Of a DNA stretch of 22,011 nucleotides, positions 1-7,900 are shown piece by piece; position 1 is the first letter of the stretch, and each line of letters starts with the position of its first letter. Location: assembly GCA_938003725.1 (NCBI GenBank), contig CALKXX010000121.1, positions 1 through 22,011 of the forward strand, in the 5' to 3' direction. The notes under the pieces were generated by a model that saw only the letters and a list, made by a program, of their open reading frames with translations, was not told the DNA's origin and made no database searches. Both the position numbers and the translations under genes were made by a program. This stretch comes from an uncultured Sphingomonadaceae bacterium (GTDB lineage Bacteria > Pseudomonadota > Alphaproteobacteria > Sphingomonadales > Sphingomonadaceae).

Positions 1-1495
1 CCGGCATCACCGTCAATATTTACTTGCGGCGGTAAACTACCCACCGGCGTTGGTGCATCATTTACAGCACCAACTGTCACAACGACCGTTGCCGTCGACA
101 TCCCACCTTCGCCATCGCTGATCGTGTAGGTTATGGCGTCCGTTCCGTTGAAATCACTATCCGGCGTATAGGTTATGGTCCCATCGGCATTGATCGTCAC
201 TGTGCCATTGGGGGCACTGGCCGAAACAACGGACAGGTCGTCGCCGTCAGGATCATTGTCATTGGCAAGAACGGAAATATCAACCGGCACATCTTCATCT
301 GTCGCCGCGCTATCATCCGCCGCCGTTGGTGCCGGATTGGTGACCGTCCAGCCAAACATTTGGGTCGCTGTCTCACCGCCCGCATCGGTCGCAGTTATGA
401 CCACGGTATAAACGCCGCTGGCCCCGCCCTGGCTTGCGCTATTGTCAATCGTTCCAGTAATCTCACCGGTCCCGCTGTCAATCGACAGTCCAGCTGGTAA
501 TCCGGTAGCACTATAGGTCAAGCTGGTATCATCAACGTCCGCAAATCCGCCAGCCGTAGCTACACTTATCCCTGCATCAGCATCCTGATTGGCTTGAGAA
601 GGCAGATTTCCGACCGCCGTTGGCGCGTCGTTCACGTCATTGACAACAACATCAAGCGTCGCCGTCGAGGTACCGCCTTCGCCATCGCTGATCATATATG
701 TGATCGTGTCATTGCCGTTAAAATTGCTGTTCGGTGTGTAGGTTAGCGTGCCATCGGCATTGATGACCACAGAACCGTTGTCGGCGCCTGCCGTCACGAT
801 GGTCAGATCATCACCATCGGGATCGACATCATTTGCCAGCACGTTGACCGTCGTGCCCGGCGTGTCCTCATCCACCGTTAATGTGGCATCATCATTCGCG
901 GTCGGTCCGGGGTTCGTGATCGTCCAGGCAAAGCCTTGAGTAACCGCTGGTGCGATACCGTCGCTGGCCGACACGACAATATTATAAACACCGCCGCTGC
1001 CACCTTGGCTAGCGCTGTTGTCAATTGTGCCAGAGATAATACCCGTCGCGCTATCGATAGAGAGACCCGGAGGTAGACCGGTGGCGCTAAATGTAAACGG
1101 CGGTCCGTCAATGTCATCAAAAGCACCGGCAGTAGCGACATTGATGCCGCTTGTGCCATCAAGATTCACTTGTGATGGCAAGCTACCCACCGTCGTCGGC
1201 GTATCGTTTACCGGCGTTATGACAATATCGACCGTTGCCGTATCCGTGCCGCCGCGACCATCGCTAATTGTATAGGTGATGGTATCTGTGCCATTGAAAT
1301 TGGCGTTCGGCACATAGTTCAAAGTGCCATCGGTATTGATAGTGACCGTTCCGTTCGATGCGGAAGCCTGTATCACTGCTAACGAATCGCCATCGCCGTC
1401 GAAATCATTGCCGAGCACGTTAATATTGTTGAGCGGCGTATCTTCATCGGTTGTCTGCTGAGCATCATCAACAGCAGTTGGCGGATCATTAACCT
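1..1495 (-). repeat. Long-period coding repeat of about 570-576 bases
   Basis: Within the giant repeat gene the same block recurs. The string CCATCGCT (plus strand) sits at 112-119, 682-689 and 1258-1265 inside similar flanking sequence, giving periods of 570 and 576 bases (190 and 192 residues). Each unit pairs one cadherin-like module with one Ig-like module. The copies are diverged in third positions, so this is an old protein-level duplication rather than a fresh tandem array. More units may lie to the left of the window. Confidence 0.8.
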
Positions 1496-3815
1496 CGACA
1501 ACGCTGATCGTGGAGGTCGCGACATTGGAATCCAGACGGGTATTGGCAAAGCTGAAATCTATATTGCGGTCCGCAGTGGACGGACGCTCTCCGACGGTTT
1601 GAAATGTGATTGCCTGAAAAGCATTGTTGTAATTCTGGTCGATTGAACTGCCAGTCAATATGATTGACGTCGCCGTTCTCGTATAACTGATACCGCCGGC
1701 AAGTACGCCCGAGGCCGCATCCGAACCGTTTACCAGCAGCCGATCACCAGCCTGGGCGTTGGTCAGGGTAACAGCCGCACGTTCAATGGTGCCGTCCGGA
1801 TTGGTGATTGCCAGATCGCTATCCACAACCCCGACACCAGACCCATTTTCGATAAACGTGCCCCGATAGCCCGATCCACCGGACGTGCTATCGTTACCAT
1901 CAAGATCAAGCCTCGGGATGGAAACGGTGGTCCCGCCGGTACCCAAATTGAAATCCAGGTCGCCATCATGACTGAATCCAGCAGCCCTAGCCGCATTGGG
2001 GTTCAAGTTATACGTGATCGTAAAACTGTTGGTATCCAGCCAGTTGAACCGCGCAGCTGAACGTGCAGCGCCGCTCTCATTTTGCAATCCGGATGCCGTG
2101 ACCTCACCCAGAATACTGGTGTCAAAATCGATATTTGACGTCCCTGCATTTTCAAAAGAGGACAGCGTATCGGTATCAACGGTCACCCATTCGCGGCTAC
2201 GCGGGTTGTTGCCGACGCCGTCAATATCGGCGACTGTGTAGGAAATATCGATATTGGCCGGCGCATCGGTGGCGGTGAAAAAAACATCCCAGCGAATTTC
2301 AGCACTCGCTGTTGTCCGCGCACCAAATGCTCTCAATAAAAACCCCGGATCGTCGCCAGAGGTGTTGAAAGTAATGTTATCGCTTTGCGTGATTGAGACG
2401 ATCGTGGCGCGGATACTAATGGCTTGGCCATTTAATGTTCCAACGTCGGTCCAGGTAGCATTTGCGCCAGCTCCTACGCGGGTAAATGTGGGTACGACCG
2501 TGCCACTGCCATCTCTGACTTCAAAGCGCGTATTGGATGCGGATATGCCGGTAGGCGCAAGCAAACCATCCCAGTTCCGGGCAGAGAGGCTCGCCGCCTC
2601 AACGACGCCGAGCCGGTTTTCCAAGGTCCAGTCACCGCCCCGCAAAATACCGCCAGTATCGTCAATAGACGCTGCAATATCTGCGCCAGTAATCGCCGCC
2701 AGACGGTCCATAAGCTGCTGCCCAGCCGCATCAGCGCCGACATCGCAGCCATAGATCAAAATATCGCCATCAATGGACAGCTTAGCTCCAACCGCGGCGA
2801 GTGAAGCGGCCAAAGAACCGGAAACAGCACCGCTATCTATCCGCGTCGAGCCCAGCCAGAATACGCCTTCATCGCCATGACTAACCAAGTGGATTGCATC
2901 AACATTGTTGATCCCGGCCAGCGCCGTCAGGATTTGTTCAACGCCGTCACGCGCTGCATCCAATATCACAATGGTACCCTTGCCGGTCCATTCAGCAACC
3001 AGATCCTGATAATTTTCGACACTGCTATCAATGAAGATGAAATCGTTGGTGGCGGGAGAAATTCCATCGTTGGCGATCAAATCGACATCTGCGCCCAAAC
3101 CATTCAGATAGCCGACATCAAAAACATCGCCATTCAAAAGCATCTGCACCGTTGCATCCGTGACAACGGAAAAACTCTGCCCGCCCATATCGACATCAGT
3201 GCCAAATAAGCTGGCAGATGAAAGACCTTGATAATAGCCACCGGCAAATGCGTCCGCCACCCAGGAAGCTCTGTTATAGACCTCTGGCATCCGGCCAACA
3301 AAGTCGCCAGAGGTTGGCAGGCCATCAAAATGACTTTGAAGCGCCCCATCAACAGCGCTTAGTTCGACAAACTGAAAAGCGCCATCGTCGGTGCCGAGCA
3401 TATTTTCACGTTCCGAAGCCGCGCTAATAGTCGCCGAAATACCCGAACCAAATTGACTCTGCCGTTCATGTTCGAAAGTATCAACAGTCTCACTCAAGAC
3501 ACTTAACGGAGCTAGTCCTTTATCTCCGCTCTGCGCCGCAACGCTCAAAAATCCGGGACGCGACATCGCAAAACCGGCATCGGTTTGAACGGGAGCCGCG
3601 CTAAACGCCGTCACGCTCACTTCGGCCAAGTCCAGGGAAATTCCGGAAAACGCGGCTTGGGAATGCCAGAGCGATCCATCCGCAGACATGCTCTCGGAAG
3701 CAATCGCTGTTGCCGCAACAGTTGTCGCTGCGGTTGCGACCGCGGCACCGTCGAACATCATCCGCGGCTCAAGAGCTATGAAGTGGTTCTGATGTTGCTT
3801 AAATTTCGTGGCCAT
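1..3815 (-). CDS. Giant secreted repeat protein with LEPR leader, DUF4347 and cadherin-like repeats (3' end outside window)
   Basis: The visible 1271 residues read without a stop to the window edge; the C-terminus is missing. The ATG at 3815 is preceded by GAGGAG at good spacing. Residues 15-23 read LEPRMMFDG, the LEPR-type leader motif typical of very large exported proteins. A DUF4347 domain spans about residues 255-405, with VSHGDEG near 311-317 and IYGCDVG near 354-360, and ends in a WDG motif near 414. Residues about 415-770 are beta-rich and I do not recognise them. From about 775 two module types alternate: DEDTP...VLANDxDxDGD...DGTLTYTP...SDGxGG (Big_9/cadherin-like) and LPxGLSID...GTIDNSASQGG (putative-Ig, He_PIG-like). 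Such proteins are usually type I secretion substrates acting as surface adhesins or matrix proteins; that role is inferred. No secretion genes are in view. The DUF4347 and leader calls are firm, the function is not. Confidence 0.88.
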   Translation of the reverse strand, partial: MATKFKQHQNHFIALEPRMMFDGAAVATAATTVAATAIASESMSADGSLWHSQAAFSGISLDLAEVSVTAFSAAPVQTDAGFAMSRPGFLSVAAQSGDKGLAPLSVLSETVDTFEHERQSQFGSGISATISAASERENMLGTDDGAFQFVELSAVDGALQSHFDGLPTSGDFVGRMPEVYNRASWVADAFAGGYYQGLSSASLFGTDVDMGGQSFSVVTDATVQMLLNGDVFDVGYLNGLGADVDLIANDGISPATNDFIFIDSSVENYQDLVAEWTGKGTIVILDAARDGVEQILTALAGINNVDAIHLVSHGDEGVFWLGSTRIDSGAVSGSLAASLAAVGAKLSIDGDILIYGCDVGADAAGQQLMDRLAAITGADIAASIDDTGGILRGGDWTLENRLGVVEAASLSARNWDGLLAPTGISASNTRFEVRDGSGTVVPTFTRVGAGANATWTDVGTLNGQAISIRATIVSITQSDNITFNTSGDDPGFLLRAFGARTTASAEIRWDVFFTATDAPANIDISYTVADIDGVGNNPRSREWVTVDTDTLSSFENAGTSNIDFDTSILGEVTASGLQNESGAARSAARFNWLDTNSFTITYNLNPNAARAAGFSHDGDLDFNLGTGGTTVSIPRLDLDGNDSTSGGSGYRGTFIENGSGVGVVDSDLAITNPDGTIERAAVTLTNAQAGDRLLVNGSDAASGVLAGGISYTRTATSIILTGSSIDQNYNNAFQAITFQTVGERPSTADRNIDFSFANTRLDSNVATSTISVVEVNDPPTAVDDAQQTTDEDTPLNNINVLGNDFDGDGDSLAVIQASASNGTVTINTDGTLNYVPNANFNGTDTITYTISDGRGGTDTATVDIVITPVNDTPTTVGSLPSQVNLDGTSGINVATAGAFDDIDGPPFTFSATGLPPGLSIDSATGIISGTIDNSASQGGSGGVYNIVVSASDGIAPAVTQGFAWTITNPGPTANDDATLTVDEDTPGTTVNVLANDVDPDGDDLTIVTAGADNGSVVINADGTLTYTPNSNFNGNDTITYMISDGEGGTSTATLDVVVNDVNDAPTAVGNLPSQANQDADAGISVATAGGFADVDDTSLTYSATGLPAGLSIDSGTGEITGTIDNSASQGGASGVYTVVITATDAGGETATQMFGWTVTNPAPTAADDSAATDEDVPVDISVLANDNDPDGDDLSVVSASAPNGTVTINADGTITYTPDSDFNGTDAITYTISDGEGGMSTATVVVTVGAVNDAPTPVGSLPPQVNIDGDA

Positions 3816-4284
3816 ACAGGCTCCTCGACCCAAACTGAAAATACGCTACTGAACAGACTTATCGCCTGATAACCTTCAACGAGCGGTAATTGCAAACTAC
3901 TAACAAACATAGTTAACAGTTTTTACCTCTATTCTAAAGAACGACCGGTAAGTTATCAGCTTAACGGCCATTCAGCACGGTTCACAGCATGTGTGGCAGA
4001 GGTAAAAATGCGATGAACAAATAACCGGCAAAAGCATCTGCATAAGTAAAATCATGCAACAAGTGATCAATATTTGGATTATTCGTATTTCGATCAACTA
4101 TTTTTGGTTTTTTTATATCATGAAAACATACCCTTTTCGATCTAGTCAAAATATCGATCGGCAAATAAATCTTGAATTAGATTTCACTCGTTAACCAATC
4201 CGATTCAATCATGCGAAACCTGTACGCGCCGATACCCGTGGCAAGGGCACAGGAAACTAATGATTTATCTGGAGGTATCAGTGA
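3816..4284. other. AT-rich divergent intergenic region between the giant repeat gene and sciP
   Basis: This 469-base gap must hold promoters for both flanking genes, which are transcribed away from each other. It is visibly richer in A and T than its surroundings, especially about 4070-4190. No RNA gene and no convincing small gene is seen; the 60-codon minus-strand reading frame at 3982-4164 has no ribosome binding site I trust and an unlikely composition. The boxes CTGATAAC (near 3870) and GTTATCAG (near 3951) form a widely spaced inverted pair of unknown meaning. Confidence 0.6.
4191..4206 (+). promoter_or_regulatory. Possible CtrA half-site next to a GANTC methylation site
   Basis: TTAACCAAT at 4191-4199 resembles one half of the CtrA box (TTAA-N7-TTAA, often TTAACCAT), and GATTC at 4202-4206 fits the CcrM target GANTC. 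Both lie about 80-95 bases before the sciP start. CtrA control of sciP is known in Caulobacter; only one half-site is seen here, so this is suggestive only. Confidence 0.3.
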
Positions 4285-4581
4285 ATGTTGGAAAATCAGA
4301 AAATTAAACCGGCCCATGTGATAGGCCCCTTGGGCGAACCCTTGACGATGCGTGACTTGCCGCCGACCGACACCAAAAGATGGGTTATTCGGCGTAAGGC
4401 AGAAGTCGTCGCGGCAGTCGTCGGCGGGCTGTTGACAACCGACGAAGCCTGCGAACGTTATTCTATCTGCCTGGAAGAATTTGTCTCTTGGCAACGCGCC
4501 ATTGAACGATCCGGGATGCCAGCGCTGCGCGTTACCCATCTTCAAGATTATCGCGAAAGTTATCACCCGCACGAAAAATGA
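4285..4581 (+). CDS. sciP: SciP/DUF1153 family CtrA inhibitor
   Basis: This 98-residue protein matches the SciP (DUF1153) family along most of its length. Conserved stretches are VIGPLGEPLT (residues about 12-21), LPPTDTKRWVIRRKAEVV (about 26-43), the helix-turn-helix region GGLLTTDEACERY and EEFVSWQRAIERSG. In Caulobacter SciP binds CtrA and DNA and blocks CtrA-dependent transcription in G1, so it tunes the cell-cycle programme; the same cytoplasmic role is inferred here. The ATG at 4285 follows GGAGG at 4271-4275 with nine bases of spacing. It stands alone: a strong hairpin follows, and the next gene starts about 370 bases on. Family assignment is near certain; the exact regulatory role in this organism is inferred. 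Confidence 0.93.
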   Translation: MLENQKIKPAHVIGPLGEPLTMRDLPPTDTKRWVIRRKAEVVAAVVGGLLTTDEACERYSICLEEFVSWQRAIERSGMPALRVTHLQDYRESYHPHEK

Positions 4582-4600
4582 TGGTTGGCAAGCGCTACAT

Positions 4601-4638
4601 ATATTCCTCTTCGTCAATATACGGACGAGGAGGAATAT
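4601..4638 (+). terminator. 15-bp hairpin just downstream of sciP
   Basis: The arms 4601-4615 and 4624-4638 pair over 15 positions with one G-U wobble (4610/4629) around an eight-base loop. The hairpin starts 20 bases after the sciP stop. No run of T follows on either strand, so it does not look like a classical intrinsic terminator. It may end transcription with help or protect the 3' end of the sciP mRNA. Confidence 0.5.
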
Positions 4639-4865
4639 TACCGAAAACTCTATTCAATAGATCTGCAAAAGCATCCTATATTCGTTATGCTACCGATACG
4701 TCCCCCGAAACATCGAGCCTGACATGCAATGGCGGCGTGGTACGATCAATGCCACCCGAAGTAACCTGGACAATTTTCCGTGAGGTGATGATCAGGGCCG
4801 TGTTTTCGCGCGCGCAAAGCCGAGACGGAGGATTTGAGTTGCCATAGCGACGAAATGAGATATCG

Positions 4866-4889
4866 ATACCAGCACCGAAAAATTGGTAT
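4866..4889. promoter_or_regulatory. Inverted repeat upstream of pcs, possible operator
   Basis: ATACCA at 4866-4871 and TGGTAT at 4884-4889 form a perfect six-base dyad with a 12-base spacer, about 60-85 bases before the pcs start. Position and size suit a dimeric regulator such as a LysR- or GntR-type protein, but no regulator gene lies beside pcs. It could occur by chance. Confidence 0.3.
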
Positions 4890-4950
4890 GATGATCCACT
4901 AGCGGCAAACTATATATACGCCCAATAGTGACGATCTGAGAGAGGCCTGA

Positions 4951-7900
4951 ATGCCAGATATCTCACCGGACCATAGTGCGTTCAATGTCCCGCAAACTGC
5001 TGTTGCCAATCGTAATCCGGTTCGCAATCGCGCAGAATGGGATGCGATGCATGCCGCATGCAGAGATGATCCAGGGGCATTTCATGGCGGGATCGCAAAA
5101 CGCAATATACATTGGTTGATAGAAACGGTGGGACAAAGTCATGCATGGCTATGCTGGAATGACGATATCGGCGCATGGAGCGGTTGGAATAGTGAGACCG
5201 CCGAAGCCATTTTTGTGGACAAGCCAGAGGGTTTTGAGCCTTGGGACCGTGCATATAACGATGATAACCCTCCCCATTTCCGGTGGTTTGAACGCGGATT
5301 AACCAACGCCGCGTTTAATGAGGTCGACCGGCATGTGTTGTCGGGTCATGGTGATGAAACGGCACTGATTTTTGAGGGCGACCGGTGGGACATGGCACGC
5401 GGAGATGGCCGCGGTGGGCCGGTGGATTGTTACCCTGTCTCGCGCAAAGCATTGCTGTTGGAAAGCGCCAAATGTGCGCTGGCGTTGAAGTCACTCGGGC
5501 TGAAAGCAGGCGACCGGATTGCGCTGAATATGCCGAGCATCGCGCAGCAGATTTTCTGGACCGAAGCGGCGAAACGACTGGGCATAGTCTATACCCCGGT
5601 CTTTGGCGGGTTTAGCGACAAGACGCTGTCTGACCGGATTTTCGATGCCGGTGCCAAAGTGGTGATTACCGCCGACGGTTGTTACCGAAATGCGGAAATG
5701 GTGCCGTTCAAGACGGCCTATACCGATCCCGCGCTGGATAATTTCATTGGCGTCGACGTAGCAATGGAGCTGATTGACGAGACCTTGGAGGATGCTGCAC
5801 TCGCTTGCGGGGCCCAACAAACAGATATAATCAAGGCAACCGTATCGGAACTGCTGGCCGGCGAAGTGACTGTCGAACGCTCGGATATAATGCGCGGTGT
5901 TGGCCGTGCTTTGGAAGATCTCGGGCCGGCGGGCATGCTATCGGTCCAACAAGCATCAAAGGTCCGCATTGCTATTGCCACCAGTCTCGTGGACTCTCCT
6001 CCGCGCGTCGAAGTTGTGGTGGTCGTTCGCCATACCGATCAACCGGATTTGATCTGGCACGAGCGGGATCGCTGGAGCCATGATCTCACCGCTGCTGCAG
6101 GCGAAGAGCTTCTCATAGCGGCGCGCGATGCGGGTGTTGATGTCGATAGCGAACAAGCGTTGATGGCACTTTCCGATCAGGAATTTGTTCGTGCGATCTG
6201 GGCCAGTTGTCCGCCGCTCCCCCTCGATGCGGAATATCCGCTATTTGTGATCTACACATCCGGTTCGACGGGCAAACCGAAAGGCGTGGTCCATGTCCAT
6301 GGCGGCTATGTTTCCGGGATTGCCTCGACCATGGCTATTTCGTTCGATGCTGCCCCGGGCGACACAATTTTTGTTGTTGCCGATCCCGGTTGGATTACCG
6401 GGCAAAGCTACTTAATATCCGCCGCGCTCACAACGCGGGTCACGTCTGTCATCACCGAAGGCTCGCCGGTATTCCCGCATGCGGGCCGCTTTGCTTCAAT
6501 CATCGAACGCCATGATGTCCAGATTTTCAAGGCCGGTGCAACCTTTCTAAAATCGATCATGTCGAACCCTGAGAATCTGAAAGATATCCAAAAATACGAT
6601 ATGTCTTCGCTTAGGGTCGCGACCTTCTGTGCCGAACCAACCTCGCCAACGGTGCAAGCTTTTGCGATGGAAGAAGTCACGCCCTGGTACATTAACAGCT
6701 ATTGGGCGACGGAGCATGGCGGCATTGCCTGGACCCATTTTTATGGCAATGACGATTTCCCACTGACAGCCAATGCGCATACCTATCCGCTACCTTGGAT
6801 TTTCGGCGATGTGTGGCTTGAGGACGCACAAAGCACCAGCGACGACCCTGTTCTTCTCGGGCGTGAAGAAGATAGCGGCGTCGCTTGGCGGCGGGCGGAC
6901 GAAAAAGAGAGAGGCGAGATCGTGATTTCGCTGCCCTACCCCTATCTGGCGCGGACGGTTTGGGGCGATGCCGATAATTTCACTTCCGGTGACGGCCGGA
7001 TGAACCCTGACTGGGTTGGTGACGGCACACGGTGGTCATCAACATATTGGCAGCGCTGGAAAGGCGCATGGGCCTATACACAGGGCGATTTTGCCATGCG
7101 CCATCCCGATAACTCATTCTCTCTCCATGGCCGGTCGGATGATGTGATCAACGTATCCGGTCACCGCATTGGCACCGAAGAAATTGAAGGTGCGATCCTG
7201 CGCGACAAGGCGCTCGACCCGCATTCTCCGGTTGGCAATGTGCTGGTTGTTGGTGCGCCGCATCGCGAAAAAGGTCTGACGCCGATTGCTTTTGTCACGC
7301 CGGTTACCGGTCGCAAACTGACACAGGAAGATCGCCGCCGATTGACCGATCTGGTACGCACGGAAAAAGGCGCGGTCGCCGTGCCTTCCGATTTTCTGAC
7401 AGTCGAGCAATTCCCCGAAACGCGCAGCGGCAAATATATGCGCCGCATGGTGCGCGCGCTGGTTGAAGGCGATGAATTGGGCGATGTGACCACTTTACGC
7501 AATCCGGAAAGCCTGGATGAGCTGAAACGCGTGGTCGATATTTGGCGGCGCAAGCAATCGCTGTCCGACGATCAGACATTGTTCGAACGCTATCGCTATT
7601 TCCTCGTACAATATAATGCGGTGGCCGATGGCAAGCGTGTGGCGACGGTCACTGTTTCCAATCCCCCGGTCAATGCGCTTAACGAACGTGCGATTGATGA
7701 ACTGGTGATCGTGGTCGATCATCTGGAGCGCAAGGATGATGTCGTTTCGGTGATCTTTACTGGGTCGGGCAACAGCTCGTTCGTTGCCGGCGCAGACATC
7801 CGCCAGATGTACGAAGAAGTCCAGACCGTGGAGCAAGCGAGCATATTGCCCAACAATGCGCAGCTCGCTTTCCGCAAAATCGAACAGATGCATAAACCCT

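Larger units (their letters stand above)
4582..4950 (+). other. Intergenic region between sciP and pcs
   Basis: The 369 bases hold the hairpin after sciP at the left and the presumed pcs promoter at the right. An 89-codon frame from 4578 overlaps the sciP stop as ATGA, but it runs through the hairpin and its product has no recognisable pattern, so I do not call it. An AT-rich TATATATA-like stretch near 4909-4918 could be a -10 region for pcs; no clear -35 box is seen. Confidence 0.5.

Noticed and set aside
1..1495. Repeats as a possible CRISPR or mobile repeat array
   Set aside because: Period of about 570 bases, continuous coding sense and clear protein modules exclude both.
2254..2754. 166-codon plus-strand frame opposite the giant repeat gene
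   Set aside because: It is a shadow of the minus-strand coding sequence, whose DUF4347 and repeat motifs are clear.
3700..3815. A suspected frameshift near the start of the giant repeat gene
   Set aside because: Rechecking the bases around 3779-3783 shows the ATG at 3815 and the LEPR motif are in the same frame.
3982..4164. 60-codon minus-strand frame upstream of sciP
   Set aside because: It lies in an AT-rich promoter region, with no ribosome site or conserved pattern.
4578..4847. 89-codon frame overlapping the sciP stop as ATGA
   Set aside because: It runs through the 15-bp hairpin, has no recognisable pattern or hydrophobic core and unnatural composition; the ATGA overlap is probably chance.
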